64,000 nucleotides of DNA from Salvator merianae (GCA_003586115.2 QVOM02000126.1:6790096-6854095), one strand, 5' to 3'. Positions 23,885-35,225 are shown, numbered from the stretch's first letter. Notes: generated from the sequence alone by a model not told the origin. Numbers and translations are program-made.

Positions 23885-24011
23885 TATATACTGCAAATAT
23901 TGTGGGGAAAAAAGGTGAAATCTGCCAGCTGAAAGAAGATATTAACAAGAACAGTGAAGTAATTATCAGCCTTCAGAAACGACACAACACTGTTAAAGAG
24001 AATTGTAGCGT
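23885..24011 (+). CDS. SIX6OS1: SIX6OS1 coiled-coil exon 2
   Basis: The acceptor is TTTCAG and the donor GTAAGT. The frame is open throughout and reads VYTANIVGKKGEICQLKEDI at the start and KENCSV at the end. It is rich in K, E, I and L as expected for a coiled coil and lines up with the mammalian segment ending K-NC before W-KPT. It enters in phase 1 and leaves in phase 2, both matching its neighbours. It is shorter than the mammalian segment as I remember it by roughly 15-20 residues, so a further in-phase exon between 24012 and 26415 is not excluded. Confidence 0.85.
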
Positions 24012-24851
24012 GTAAGTATCTTTTAGAAATTGTATTCTGCCACTGTCTATATTTTTTTTTTTTGAGGGTAGGGGTAATAAAGCAGTGATAGCCTGTGCAG
24101 TAAAACTACTTTGGTAGTGGGGGAGAAACTGATAAAAGGTGATGCTCCAGTCATACCCTTGCCCCTTCTTACAGCCCTACCAGTTCTTTTATGCAGGTGA
24201 TAACTTCAACAAAATAATAGCTTTTGCAAACTATAATATTATGAAAGCCATTTTAGGCATTTTTAAGAACGTAACCTAGGGCTGATGAAAGTCAAGCCTG
24301 TGGAGATGATAATGGGAACTACATGTTGATCTGCTGTAGCAAGGCATGATTCTTTGGGATTAAGCTAGAATGTGATGAAGATTTAATAGCTGAGTATATA
24401 TGTTGTGTTTCTTCTTTCAGAGACTTGGGTCATAGGAGTGGAAAACAAAAGCATGTAGTTCTGTTATAGATTATGCTTTGGAGTGCCTTTGAGGAAGAAT
24501 GCCCCCAAATTGCTCCTCCAGGGTAGAAATCACCTCAGTGGAGGAATGGAAATCAGGAAGTGCTTGCTAAGTTGTATTCATTCCCAGGGGAAACTACATT
24601 CTCAACTTGCTTTGTCAGGGGCAAAAATGCAACACAGATAGTACTGCCTAATTCTGACCTCCTCTTTGAGCCAAATGTTGGCAAACTTAAGGAGGAGGGA
24701 AAATAGGAGAAGAGAAATTTATTTTCACTCTCTTTTCTCCCCCTCAAAACAATTTCTACACATATTCTGCATGTGAGGCAACAGGAGCTTCTTCCTAAGG
24801 ATGGCTGAAAGCCGTCTTTGTCTAGAAACATCCATAGTAAAGGATTTCTAT

Positions 24852-25222
24852 GGGCCTTTCTGCACTTCCTGTTAGTGCAGAATACGAAGGGGTCTACAGG
24901 CCTCCCTTCTGCACACTGGTGTGCTTTCATGGAGGTCCTTCCCTCTCTTAGTACATTAGTCTACACAGGATGGAGTATAGAGCAGGCAAGAGCACCCAGA
25001 ATGGTGTCCTGGACCAATCTACTGGCATACTAGGGCGTGCTTCACTGTGGTCTGGTATACCATGGGGATCCATTCTGATGGAACAACTAGGCATGCTGCT
25101 GAAATGCCCCTCCCCCCCGGAGCTCTAAAGGCCAGGAACTTCCATTCCTGGCCTTCAGAGCATTTGGAGACCCCCAGGTGGGGCCTCCTTTAGCTTGCAC
25201 CAGTGTGTGGAAAGGAGGCTTC
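24852..25222. mobile_element. MITE-like element, family D
   Basis: Left end GGGCCTTTCTGCACTTCC. Contains GGCATACTAGGGCGTGC, also present at 38629 as GGCATACTAGGGCCATG, and an internal hairpin AAGGCCAGGAACTTCCATTCCTGGCCTT-like at 25128-25160. Non-coding. Confidence 0.5.
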
Positions 25223-26415
25223 TGGTATTCTTGTTGCTCCAGTGTATCGACCAGTATGGAATTGCCTTGAGTTAACATTCCTGAGAGTTTAAAGTACTCT
25301 CAATATATTATCTAAATAACTTATCTCAGTACTTTTACAACTCTGTAAGGAAAATGTCTGTATCACAAATATATATATATTATTTTTCCTTTGTTGGAAA
25401 TAGCTTTGTTTGTAAGTAATAATGAGTCCTAAGAACATCTAGGGATTTGTGATAGATCTGCTGCCCTGAACTTTTTGGAGATAGTGTGGAATCAGAGAAT
25501 AAACAAACCAACAAACAAATATTTATAAGTATACTTATTGGCTGATGGTTTGTCTAAATAAAAATGTATATGCCCTCCAGTAAAAGGATATGAAAAATGG
25601 GGACAACCTAATCTGATTATTAGTTTTAGTACCTAAAACCTACTGAAATCATTAAAATAATATTTCAGTGATTTTTTTTTTTAGTTAATGTGTGTTTTCA
25701 AAATACTTCCTTAGTGTTTTCTGAAGAAGAAAAACACTTATACACTTTAACAATACGTGCTAGCATTTATCTGTTGCAAATTATGTGGGAGGAACTTGGT
25801 ATTATTAACTCAGGTTGCATCCATACCAAAGATAATAGGGTGGGTAAAAGTTCACAGCCCCCTGGAGGTGCCCACTATGCAGAGCTCAAGAAAGCACTCT
25901 CAGGGCGTATTTTGCCCTCATTTGCCTCTGCTGCCAGCATGTAGAGAGGTGGCAGGGGCAAGAGAGGCTCACCAGGAACAATTTCTGTCTGGTATGATGT
26001 AGCACTGGACCATAAATGGCCGACTTCTGTGACCATCTCCAGTTTGGTGTTAAACTGTGCCAAGCAGAAACTTTAACAATTGAGAGCACCTGCATGTAAA
26101 TTCTGCACCTCCCACCTCTGGGGCAGGACCATGGACTTTTGCCCCTCAAATGCCCCTTTTGCCAGCCATCTGGCTGCTGCCTAAGACTCAAAAAGGCTAA
26201 CCCTTACTCGAAGATGCATCCCTTCTGTACAGTTCAGGGGGGACGCTGTATCAGTCTGCTGGAGAAGATGGGCCAGTCCAGTTCAATGAGCATTTATTTT
26301 GTTCTATTGATGTCTTTGCTTCTTGTAAGAACATTTAAAATGTATACCTTTTAATAAACAGACATTTGCAATGCTGTTTTAATATGAATTTTTCATGAAT
26401 TTAAATTTGCTCTAG
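25223..26415. other. Intron, no gene seen
   Basis: AT-rich with an (AT)n run near 25370. A GC-richer patch at 25850-26250 has no recognised family. Confidence 0.35.
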
Positions 26416-26505
26416 CTGGAAGCCAACATATATGATACTTAATAAACATAAAGCACATTTGGAGAAAGAACTTAAAAACTTCCAAGAATCAACAGAAAAA
26501 GACAA
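26416..26505 (+). CDS. SIX6OS1: SIX6OS1 coiled-coil exon 3 (WKPT block)
   Basis: The acceptor is TTTGCTCTAG and the donor GTATGT. The phase 2 entry gives the residues WKPTYMILNKHKAHLEKELK and ends in ESTEKDK. The WKPT motif and the E-TVEKDK-like ending are conserved with mammalian SIX6OS1. It leaves in phase 2. Confidence 0.9.
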
Positions 26506-26873
26506 GTATGTAAGAACATTTGTATTGACTTCATAAGATATTGCTGATTTTAACCAATCAGTCCATGAGCTATAAAGTGTGAAAGTTATTTTTTAGGAAT
26601 AGAATAATAACGTTTTCCTGGGAGGATTATAATTGGAGTACAACAAGATTTCAGTGGTATTTACTCAGCACAGGAAGCTTCATGCTATTACTGAAAAGGA
26701 AAAAATACTAGTTCTTTCAAATATTTGCAATTTTTCACTCAGTTGATAAAACACAGTTTATTCTTAGTATTAATACAGTTTGTGTTGAGCTGGAAATTAT
26801 GTTAAATAAAGGATATCCTTGTATACATAGTTACACAGCATCTGAAAATTGTTACAATTTCTTGTTTTAAAAG

Positions 26874-27061
26874 GAAAATGTATCAAGATTACATGATTCA
26901 ATATCAGCAAACTTTCAAGCAGCACCAAGCAAAATATTCAGAAACTGCAAGTGTCCAGGAATATTATAGGCAAAAAATGGAACTGGAAGAAATCCAATAT
27001 CGTGTTTTGAAACAGTCTGAACTACTTCAGGAGAAAGAAGCTGAACTGATGCATCTTCGAG
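26874..27061 (+). CDS. SIX6OS1: SIX6OS1 coiled-coil exon 4 (DY--QY--KYSET block)
   Basis: This is the most conserved exon in the window. It reads KMYQDYMIQYQQTFKQHQAK, then YSETASVQEYYRQKMELEEI, and ends with LMHLR. The pattern DY--QY---KQ--KYSE----EYY--K-E-EEIQ-RVL is shared with mammalian SIX6OS1. The acceptor is TTTTAAAAG. The donor is G/GTGAAA, a weak but acceptable site, and the exon leaves in phase 1 like the conserved boundary after the FR/LR residues. Confidence 0.92.
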
Positions 27062-27454
27062 GTGAAAACACAGTTTCTGTAATGTTCATATATAGAATCA
27101 AAGAATGGTGAGGGTAGAAACTAAAATTAATTTAAATGATTAGAGTGAGTCAAAAAAAATTTTCTTGAAGGATATGGTCAGACTTTTACACCTTTCTTTT
27201 TTTCTTATTATTTTATAGTAAAGACAGAAAGAGAAAGATAACAGTATACAGTAAAATATAAATAAGGATCATTGGGTCCTGTATATAACCAATCATAAAT
27301 TATAAGACATTCTATTAATAGATATCATCTTCAGATTGTGAAGCTGAATCCAAAATATGCTTTCTGGCCTTGTTCTGCATAGTCCTTTATATAAAGGTCC
27401 CAGTTATTTTTAAAGTCTTATTTGCTTTTGTTTTTCATTCTTGATGTTAGCTTT

Positions 27455-27500
27455 GCTATTGCTGCATATTGTGCTGCATATTGTGCTGCATATTGTACAA
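27455..27500 (+). repeat. Triple 13 bp tandem repeat
   Basis: Three copies of GCTGCATATTGT(G) in a row, in intron 4. Confidence 0.6.
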
Positions 27501-28518
27501 AAATGTTTTTTCCATTTTTGTACTCTGGGAATATTTGGCATCTTCCATTCTTCAGCAAGCAGAATTCTAGAAGTAATTGTCATATACGACATAATTTCTT
27601 TAAATTTTAACAGCCTTTTATCTGATGTTCTTCCCAGCAAATGCAATGGTGGTTCCATTCCAAAATTTATTTTCAAAAATCTGTGGTATTCTCTTATGTA
27701 TATCTACCCATTTGTCTTTTTATCTTCTTACTAAACCATGGTAAGTAAAGTTCCTGGAATTTCATTTCCAATGCTCACCTACACATTTCTTAAGATGCAG
27801 AGAAAAGCAAAGGTCCATCAAGTTACAAGGCAATCTGGCTAGATTAGGCCTTAATATATATGCTAAATCCATTTCTGTTAGACACAGTAAGGTATTTTAA
27901 CACATAAATTATATCCAAAATACTAGACAAAAATAGTAGAGATCAAATCAAACACCTAAATATTAAAGTGTCAAATTAAATGTATGCATCTGTGTGGTGT
28001 GGAGCTAAATATCTATGCTTAATTTTGCCTTTCTGAATAGCCCAGAGGACAAGAAGCCTGCAGGGTGCAAGGCAATTGTTTCAAGACCATTGCCTTTCTG
28101 CCAGCTCAGCTTAAGGTTTAGTCATTATAATGACAGAGACATTGAAAACAACTTGCACAGACGTGCAGCCTCCTTGTAATAAAATCAGACAACATAAACA
28201 TTTTATCCAATTGAGAAATATAGCCTTAGATAATTCAAGCTAGATCTGAAGAGTCTTACCTTTCAGAGATCTAAAAGTGGTTACTCCATTGGCTATCTCC
28301 ATTGGCTTAGAGCTTCACAATCCCACAGAAACCTCTACTGAATCCTCCACCCCATAGCCTTTACCCAGGAGAGGTACCAGTAAAATAGCCTTGTCCTATT
28401 GATCTTGACATCTGAAGTGTGAGATTACCAGAAGAGATAATCCTTCAAATATCTGGGTCCCAAACCATTGCATTTAGCCTTGTGATTTGCTGGCATTTAA
28501 GGCAGCACTTGAAAATAA
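27500..28518. other. Intron, no gene seen
   Basis: No conserved motifs on either strand. Confidence 0.4.
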
Positions 28519-28741
28519 GGCAGCATCCACATGCATTAAAAAAGCATCTCAAAGGCAGCTTAGGGGTAGTAACGTGCAAATGCTAGTGTTCCCATCCCAC
28601 TTGTAATCCACAATAAAGACTAGAGAATGCACTTTGGAAGTGCATCTTCTAGCCTTTAATGTAGATTTGAGGCACTAGCATGTGGATGCTACCACCTCTA
28701 AGCCATTTTTGAGCCACTTTTTAACTGCATGTGGATGCAGT
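28519..28741. mobile_element. Palindromic MITE, family E
   Basis: Left GGCAGCATCCACATGCATTAA, right mirror near 28725-28741 (CATGTGGATGCAGTC). Inner arms include CACTTTGGAAGTGCATCTTC at 28630. A second copy at 43882 shares GGATACACTTTGGAAGT-type centre and ends. Confidence 0.7.
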
Positions 28742-28744
28742 CTG

Positions 28745-31000
28745 AGTGAAGATAATGCTGGGTGGTTGCATTTTGTCCAAACCCTTCTTAAAGCCATCCA
28801 GGTGACTGGCCATCATCATCCCCTCAGTAGTAAATTCCACAGCCAATGACCCCTTGGGTGAAAAAATACTTCCCCTCATCAGTCCTCACTTTCCTGCCTA
28901 TCAGCTTCTTACAGTGTTGTGCAACTGAGAAAAAAAAATTCTTTATCCATCTTTTCTACACCATATGCAGGATTTTGTAAACTTCAATCAAGTCCCCTTT
29001 AAATGCTGTCTTTCAAGGATGAATAGGCCTAGACGTTGTAGCCTGATCTCATAAGAGAGGTGTTCCAACCCCCTGATCATCCTGGTTGTCCTTTTCTGCA
29101 CCGTGATGCTTGCAGATCCCCAGGATCCAATTAGCTGTTGCACATTTGGTTAACACTTTCATTGAGCTATCAACAGAAACCCTAAAGTTCTTTTCCTGGT
29201 CTGTTACAGAAGCCTCCATCAATTTATAGGTGTAATTGGGAGATTTTTGTCCCAATGTGCATCACCTTGTACTTACTAGCATTGAAGCTATTTTGCCACT
29301 TGGTTGACCAATCCCCCAATGTCAGAGCTCTTTACAATCTCTTTCAGTTTTCACTACCTTGAATAATTTGGTGTTGTCAGCAAACTTTGCTATCTCATTG
29401 CTTGCTTCTACTTCTAGATCATTTATGAATAAATTAAGAAGCACTAGTTCCTAATAGTGAACCTTGAGGGGAACCCACCTTTTATTTCCCTCCATGTTGA
29501 GAATTGCCCATTTATTATTATTTTCTCTTTCCTGTCCTTTAGCCAGTTACCAATCCAGGACAGAACTTGCTCTCTTAATCAATGTCTAATGAGTTTATTC
29601 AAGAGCTTTGGTTGAGGGACTTTGTCCAGATAGACAATGTCATCTGGATCACCTTTATCCACATGCTTACTGATATGTTCAAATAATTCTGACAGGTTAG
29701 TAAGGCATGTTGTACCTTTGCAGACGCCATGCTGATTTTCCTTCAGCAATACTTGCTCTTCTATGTGCACACTAATTTTATCCTTAATGATAGTTTCCAT
29801 CACTTTTCCTGGAACTGATGTTAAGCTGACTGGTCTGTAATTTCTTGGATCACCTCTGAATCCTTTTCTGAAGACTGGTATTACATTTACTGCCTTCCAG
29901 TCCTTAGGCACAAAGCCTGTTCTTAGGGAAATATATATTTTGCTCAGCAATTTCACATTTCATTTCTTTAAGAACTTGGATGAATGCCATCTGGTCCTGG
30001 AGATATGTTAGGATTTAGTTTATCCAGACATGTGAGGAACTCTCCCTGATTACTTCTATCCAATTTAATTCTTCTGACTCTCTCCCTGAAAAGGTAGGCT
30101 CAGCTACAATCATGTACTCTCACTATTCCTCAGGGAAAACTGAGGCAAATAATTCATTCAGTCTTTCTACAGTCTCTATGTCTTTAATTTTCCCTTCCTC
30201 TTTATTGTCATCTAACGGTCCCACTGCTTTGCTGGCTGGATTCATACTTCTGATGTACTTAAACAGGTTCTTATTAATCCTTTTGCTCTTTTTAACAATG
30301 TGGTCCTCAAAATCCTTAATGTTCCTGATTGCCGCCTTGCATTTCTTCTGCCAGAATTTGTATTCCTTCTTTTTCTTCTCATTTGGGCAAGCTTTCCATT
30401 TTCTGAAGGAGATTTTATTCCTTTTAATGACATCTCTTAATGCATTTGTAAGCCACCTTGGTGTTCTCTTGGTCTGGCTGTACCCTTTCTTTTTTTAGGT
30501 AAGCATTCTAATTGAGCCTCACGTTGTGTGGTTCTAAATAGTCTCCATACATTCTGGAGCGATTGGACTCTTAATTTTCCCTTTCATTTTCCTTTTTACT
30601 AGTTTCCTCAGTTTTGGGAAGTTTCCTTTATGAACATTTATGGTATTTGTGTAAGGTTTTATGGGCAACTTGCTGTCTATATTTATATTGAATGATATTG
30701 CATGTGGTCACTGTTCTGTATTGGATCAATCACAGTGACATCTTATACTAGATCTTCATCATTACTTAGAATCAAGTCGAAGATCCCTTTTCTCCTGGTT
30801 ACTTCTACAACTATGCATTCTAAGGAACAATCATTCAACATAATCTAGGAATTTTATTTCTCTTATGATTTGAACAAGAGTTCACTCAGTCTATATGAGA
30901 ATAGTTGAAATCTCCCATTATAACAGCCCTTTCCTTTTGGGATGCTTTTTGTAAGGGCTTTCATTGGTGGTGCTCACATACAAACAACAATTTCTAGATG
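28745..31000 (-). mobile_element. CR1 LINE, 3' part with reverse transcriptase
   Basis: On the - strand, from about 31000 down to 28745, the sequence follows CR1 order: ORF2 reverse transcriptase, then maturase-like/3' ORF2 and end. Recognisable blocks include GFVPKDWKAVNVIPVFRKG and NYRPVSLTSVPGKVMETIIK. The far end near 28760-28870 corresponds to the FKK---RWLP region of the ORF2 C-terminus. It contains stops and frame breaks, lies antisense to SIX6OS1 and is inactive. Confidence 0.75.
29579..29956 (-). pseudogene. CR1 reverse transcriptase domain fragment
   Basis: One open frame of 125 codons carries FVPKDWKAVNVIPVFRKGFR, GDPRNYRPVSLTSVPGKVME, then LLKENQHGVCKGTTCLTNL and VDKGDPDDIVYLD. 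These are fingers and palm motifs of CR1 reverse transcriptase (QHGF-KG-SCLTNL, VDVVYLD). The FADD catalytic box is not in this frame. The mutation of VYLDF-KAFDTV to VYLDKVPQPKLLNKL shows decay. Confidence 0.8.
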
Positions 31001-31985
31001 GCACTGAGGCAACTGGAATTCCCATTGTCAGAGAAGCATAAGACCTTGTAAAAGAGATTTCAAATCCAAGTGCTTTGGCAGCATGATCACCCATGCTAGT
31101 GCTAAGATTTCTCCAGCCTAGTGGCACACTGTCACATACCACTTGTCCACTTGGGTCAGGTCTCAGTGGAGATGAGATTCCAGACAAAACAGGATTCACT
31201 AGCAAGCTTTTATTGTCATATATAAGCCTATAGCTGAACTATCATAGTATAGTGAATTGTCTATACTGTATACCTCTCTTCACACCTGCACACCAGCAAT
31301 CACTGTTCATTTCAACCTTTGCCCTGTCTCAGACTTTTTATTCTCAAAAGCTCCTATGTACAGCTCACAGCAATTCTCCTCTAGAATTGTAGGGTTACAC
31401 CATGCAACACTCACCTGACATAAGTAAACCTGGCCCATGGGCTATCAATAGTATACACCAAAGATGTACCCATTTTGTGTGCAGCTCATTCCAGCCCAGC
31501 TTTGGAGGCTGGAACAAAAGTTCCTGGCCTCTGAAGTTACCACTTGGGGCTATTTTGGCAGGATGCCAGAGGCAGCACACATGTGTCCTGCTTGCAGGTG
31601 CCTGGTGAAATGGTGCCAAGCATGGTATACCTGTCTGCCTGTGGGTTCACTGGTTTGGTATACCAGATAGATCACTGGATGGATTGCTTACAAGAAATTC
31701 AAGTTTGGAGTAGGCTGTGACACCATTTTGCACCATCCTGTGCAAATGGAATGTACTGCCAGGAGATGTGGCCTCCTGATAGACTGCACTGTAGTACAGA
31801 CAGTAAAAGTTTCGGCTCTTTCTCAGGTTTAAAGCCAAGCAGCAGAGTATGTAATTGAACGAATGAGGAAGCAAGACAGAGAGCTCAGCAAGGTTCATTG
31901 CTACTCTGACAATGGGAATTCCAGTTGCCTCAGTGCCATTTGGAAATTGTTGTTGGTATATGAGCACCACGAATGAAAGCCCCTA
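30953..31985. mobile_element. DNA-transposon-like element with long inverted ends
   Basis: The left arm (30953-31042: GGGCTTTCATTGGTGGTGCT ... CAACTGGAATTCCCATTGTC) is mirrored by the right arm (31895-31982: GACAATGGGAATTCCAGTTG ... GAGCACCACGAATGAAAGCC). Arms of about 85 bases flank about 850 bases without a coding frame. No clear target duplication was seen. A family D-like block lies inside at 31400-31680. Confidence 0.6.
31400..31680. repeat. Family D-like repeat
   Basis: Shares the GGAGGCTGGAACAAAAGTTCC and CTGGTTTGGTATACCAG style blocks with 24852-25222. Boundaries uncertain. Confidence 0.35.
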
Positions 31986-32224
31986 TGGAGCTTACCTTGT
32001 GTACTAGATACAGACATGGCTGAAGACAGAACTGGGGTCATGACACTTGCACTGTCTGGCAGTGGCAGCCCATATGTGGATCCTGAGCCTTGTCATTCCA
32101 CCTTCAGGGTTTATCATTTCCCCTGTAGTAATACAGTACATTAAATGTAACAATAGAAGAGGAAGTCATTTAAATAATAAACAATGGGATTGCATATTCA
32201 CTGCTAAGCCTAATTCAAGGTTCT

Positions 32225-32425
32225 GACATTAACGTATAAAGCACCTCTTTTCAGACGTGGTAAAATCTCCTGAAGAAGCTCTACTCATTGTCTGTACTCT
32301 TTGATGTTAAAGGGTGGCAGCATGAAAAGGGCCTTCTCTGTGGTGGCTCCCAGGTTGTGCAGTAGCCTTCCCACTGGTGTATAGTGACCACTACCACCAT
32401 ACAGTTTTTGACACCTTGTTAAATC
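32225..32425 (+). repeat. L2-like LINE 3' fragment
   Basis: The frame reads GMKRAFSVVAPRLCSSLPTG, matching the R-FS-VAP-LWN-LP motif near the C-terminus of L2 ORF2. Confidence 0.5.
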
Positions 32426-32439
32426 ATAATTCAGGGCAA

Positions 32440-32645
32440 TTAATGGCTATTATCCTTGATGGCAGAGGAAGTAATATGTCTCTAGAAGCCAGCTGCTGGG
32501 AGACTGCAGGCAGAGCAAGTTATTTGCTGATGTAAGGTTGTGGGATTCCCCGTACAGCTGGTTCACCATTACAAGAGCAGACTACTGAATTAGATGGGTC
32601 ACAGGTCCGATCCAGTAGGGCATGTCTTCTTAATTCTTCACCTAG
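32440..32645 (+). repeat. CR1-type 3' untranslated fragment
   Basis: CCAGCTGCTGGGAGACTGCAGG and TAGATGGGTCACAGGTCCGATCCAGTAGGG are diverged CR1 3' end blocks; the following TCTTCTTAATTCTT is a decayed tail. Confidence 0.6.
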
Positions 32646-32689
32646 CCTTTTGATGTTTGAGCTCCTTCTGTGTTTGTCCTACATTTTGT

Positions 32690-33362
32690 TAGGTGAGTGG
32701 GGAGTTATATTCAGTATGGTGAGGCCACACTTGGAATACTGTGTACAATTCTGGTTACCTCACCTCAGAAAGGATATTGTGGAACTGGAGAAGGTGCAAA
32801 AAAGGGCAACCAGAATGATCAAGGGGCTGGAACACCTTCCTTACGAAATCAGGCTGCAACGTCTTGGCCTCTTCAGCCTTGAAAAGCGGTGTTTAAGAGG
32901 AGACCTGATTGAAGTATATAAAATCTTCCATGGTATGGAGAAGGTGAATCGCACACTAGGACCAGGGGGCACTCTCTGAAGCTGATGAGTAGGAGACTTA
33001 GGACTGACAAGGGGAAGTATTTTGTCACTCAGAGGGTCGTCGGTCTGTGAAATTTATTACCAGATGAGGTGGTGACAGCCATCAGCCTGGACAGCTTTAA
33101 GAAGGGATTGGACAGATTCATAGAGGTCAGGTGTATCAATGGCTACTAGAATGGATGCCTAGCTACTGCCTCTGGGTTGGAAAGACAGGCAGGATGTTTG
33201 TAAAACCAATTGTGGGGAGTCAAGAGCAGGTGAAGGTTTTGCCTTTATCTTCTGCTTGAGAATGCCCAGAAGCAACTGGTGGGCCCCTGTGTGAGACAGG
33301 ATGCTGGACTAGATGGGCCGTGGCCTGATCCAGCAAGGCTCCTCTTATGTTCTTATGTTCTT
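32690..33362 (+). mobile_element. CR1 LINE 3' end, with ORF2 C-terminus and tail
   Basis: The frame at 32710-32980 reads [40 protein letters not shown] and [20 protein letters not shown], the classic CR1 ORF2 C-terminal motifs. The 3' untranslated part has CAGGATGCTGGACTAGATGG and ends in the 8-base tail repeat TTATGTTC at 33343-33361. 5'-truncated, as is usual. It is the best-preserved CR1 end here. Confidence 0.88.
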
Positions 33363-33878
33363 AATTATTTTAAACTCAGCTTTTATTTATTAAGCTAACC
33401 TTTTATGAGACTCATACTGAGGTAAACAGTGGAATATATAATAAAAGAAAAGAAATAATAAAAGAAAAGAAATCATAGAAAGTGAATATCAGATAGTGAC
33501 CTTCTGTGGATGAAAGAAGAAACTAAAGACATCAGAGGACGTATTTGCTGTTTCTCTCTTCTACTTCAACAAACTCACTCCCTGAATCTGCTCCAAAGAA
33601 TTTATCAGTAATGTGGAAAAGGTTTAGGGAGGGAAAATGAATTATTAGAAATGGTCTGATCCCTCTTTTGTAGACAAATTTCTTCTATCAGTAGATTCAG
33701 AACATTAATAAAAGTGAGCTACTTTTTGTAGGAGAAAATATATGTTGTACAGATGACAGCTGGTTTTTAAACCTGTGATTTTAGAATTGGTTTTGAACTC
33801 ACAAAACTAATTCATTTTGGAATCAACTTTTAAACTCATATAAGTGAGATTCATTCATTAATACTTTTTCTCTTTCAG
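33363..33878. other. Intron before exon 5, no gene seen
   Basis: AT-rich, ends with the strong pyrimidine tract of the exon 5 acceptor. Confidence 0.4.
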
Positions 33879-33921
33879 AAACTGGTCCATTTAATTCACT
33901 TTCATCCTGGGCATTACAGAT
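33879..33921 (+). CDS. SIX6OS1: SIX6OS1 exon 5, ending at a U12-type donor
   Basis: The acceptor is TTTTTCTCTTTCAG. The exon is 43 bases and encodes ETGPFNSLSSWALQ, similar to the mammalian P-PFPSL-KW-L block. It ends with AT, phase 2, followed by GTATCC, the core of a U12-type donor. Joined to 35226 it reads WALQIAALRQN, which matches W-L-I--LR in the mammalian protein without gaps. An alternative long form using a GT at 34014 is discussed separately. Confidence 0.8.
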
Positions 33922-34424
33922 GTATCCATACACTCAGTGTACTGATTTCCATTTTGTTTTTTGTTGGTGGTTTTATTACTATAATAGTTGCAATACACAG
34001 TTGGAATACACAGGTAGTAACATTTTCTATTAATAAGGAAACCCATAAATCCATGACTGAGGTAGAGTTTGGTAAAAAACAAAAACAAAACCTTGCATAG
34101 TTTTAGACATTATCAACACAAATCATGAGCAAGGAGAAATACTTGTTTTAACATTGGCCTAGAACTGCTCAGTTCAAGAATATGCTACAAAGAGACATTT
34201 TAAATAGTTGTTAACAGTAATGCTATTTTTTTATATTTATCATTGGTGCTTACTTGTTTTTTATTATAATTCTCCCCAAGCTTTTGAGGTTAAAAGCAGG
34301 ATTATAACTATAAACAGAGGCCAGATCTGGACAGGAATTGGAGGGAGGCAAATTCAGCATTTTGTTAAGATCTGGCATCTGGACCCAGCCTTGGTTGCTG
34401 GAGCAACCTGATCACACTTGGGCT

Positions 34425-34942
34425 GCAGTCACACCTCATATTATTTAAAGATGGAGGCTGGTTTAAGTCCTCAGAAATCAGATGATAAATTGCATTCCTG
34501 GTTTTACTGAGGACTTTCCTGCCTGGAATGGGCTTATCCTAAATTCAGATGATCCCAGCACTGAGTTGTTTTCGCCTCCTGCTGCCCCCACTGCTGCTAC
34601 TGGCACCCCCTGCTGTCGTGGCTACCTCCAGCTGCCCCACTGTTACCACCCACAAGGCCCTGATACCACTTACCCCCCTCCCCTGCTGTGGCTGCCCCCT
34701 GCCACTGTGGCCGTTTCCACCTCCTGCCATGGTCACTACCACTGTGGTCGCCTCTAGCTCTCCACACTGAGCCCCTCACCCCCCTGCCCCAACTTACCTT
34801 TTGCCGGTGGATCCACAAGGACTTAGGTGGCAGCAGCAGTGGTGATGGCACAGTAGATGCAACCAGGCCAGAGAAAATCAAAAATGGCCTCAGTCCTCTG
34901 TCTGTCCCAGGGACTGACTAAAACTTAAAAGTGTGACTGTGG
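34425..34942. mobile_element. Possible MITE inside the U12 intron
   Basis: GGCTGCAGTCACACCTCATA at the left and AAAAGTGTGACTGTGGC at the right are imperfect inverted ends. The interior at 34560-34880 is GC-rich with simple CTGC/CCACT-type content. No target duplication confirmed. Confidence 0.4.
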
Positions 34943-35029
34943 CAAATATTGTGATATCACACCAACTTCCAACTGAAAAAAGTTCCTACTGAAAAGTTTA
35001 GCATGCTGCAGTGGATTTTCAAAGTCTAT

Positions 35030-35068
35030 ATACATATACATACATACACACACGCATACACACATTTC
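35030..35068 (+). repeat. Simple repeat (TACA/CACA)n
   Basis: Alternating TATACATACACACACG-type microsatellite. Confidence 0.7.
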
Positions 35069-35207
35069 TGTTGGGGCTAACAAGAAGTGAATAAGCAACA
35101 AGACTGTGTGAAACAGCAAATTTATTTCTGTAGCTTAAGTCCAAGTGTACACTGCTTAATTGTAGACTGAATGGCAACTCAACTTTATATTTTGCATTTT
35201 TAATTGA

Positions 35208-35216
35208 TTCCTTAAT
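35208..35216 (+). promoter_or_regulatory. U12 branch-point sequence
   Basis: TTCCTTAAT equals the U12 branch-point consensus TTCCTTRAY at all nine positions. The predicted branch adenosine is 35215. Confidence 0.75.
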
Positions 35217-35225
35217 AAAAGAAAG

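Larger units (their letters stand above)
33922..35225 (+). other. SIX6OS1: U12-type (minor spliceosome) GT-AG intron of SIX6OS1
   Basis: The donor begins GTATCCATA, matching the first six bases of the U12 consensus (A/G)TATCCTT. Near the other end TTCCTTAAT at 35208-35216 is a perfect match to the U12 branch-point consensus TTCCTTRAY. The branch A at 35215 lies 10 bases before the last base of the AG acceptor at 35224-35225, within the short distance typical of U12 introns. There is no pyrimidine tract before the acceptor, which reads AATAAAAGAAAG. The intron is 1,304 bases long and lies between phase 2 exon ends. All motifs are seen directly; use of the minor spliceosome is inferred. Confidence 0.78.

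Noticed and set aside
30112..30498. 128-codon + strand frame
   Set aside because: It is the antisense shadow of the CR1 ORF2 region on the - strand.
33879..34013. Longer exon 5 ending at the G/GTAGTA donor at 34014
   Set aside because: It is phase-compatible with an acceptor at 35221 but adds about 30 aromatic and cysteine-rich residues absent from the mammalian protein. The U12 solution is gap-free.
34482..34881. Overlapping frames on both strands of the GC-rich block
   Set aside because: Simple CTGC/CCACT content keeps several frames open at once; no domain.
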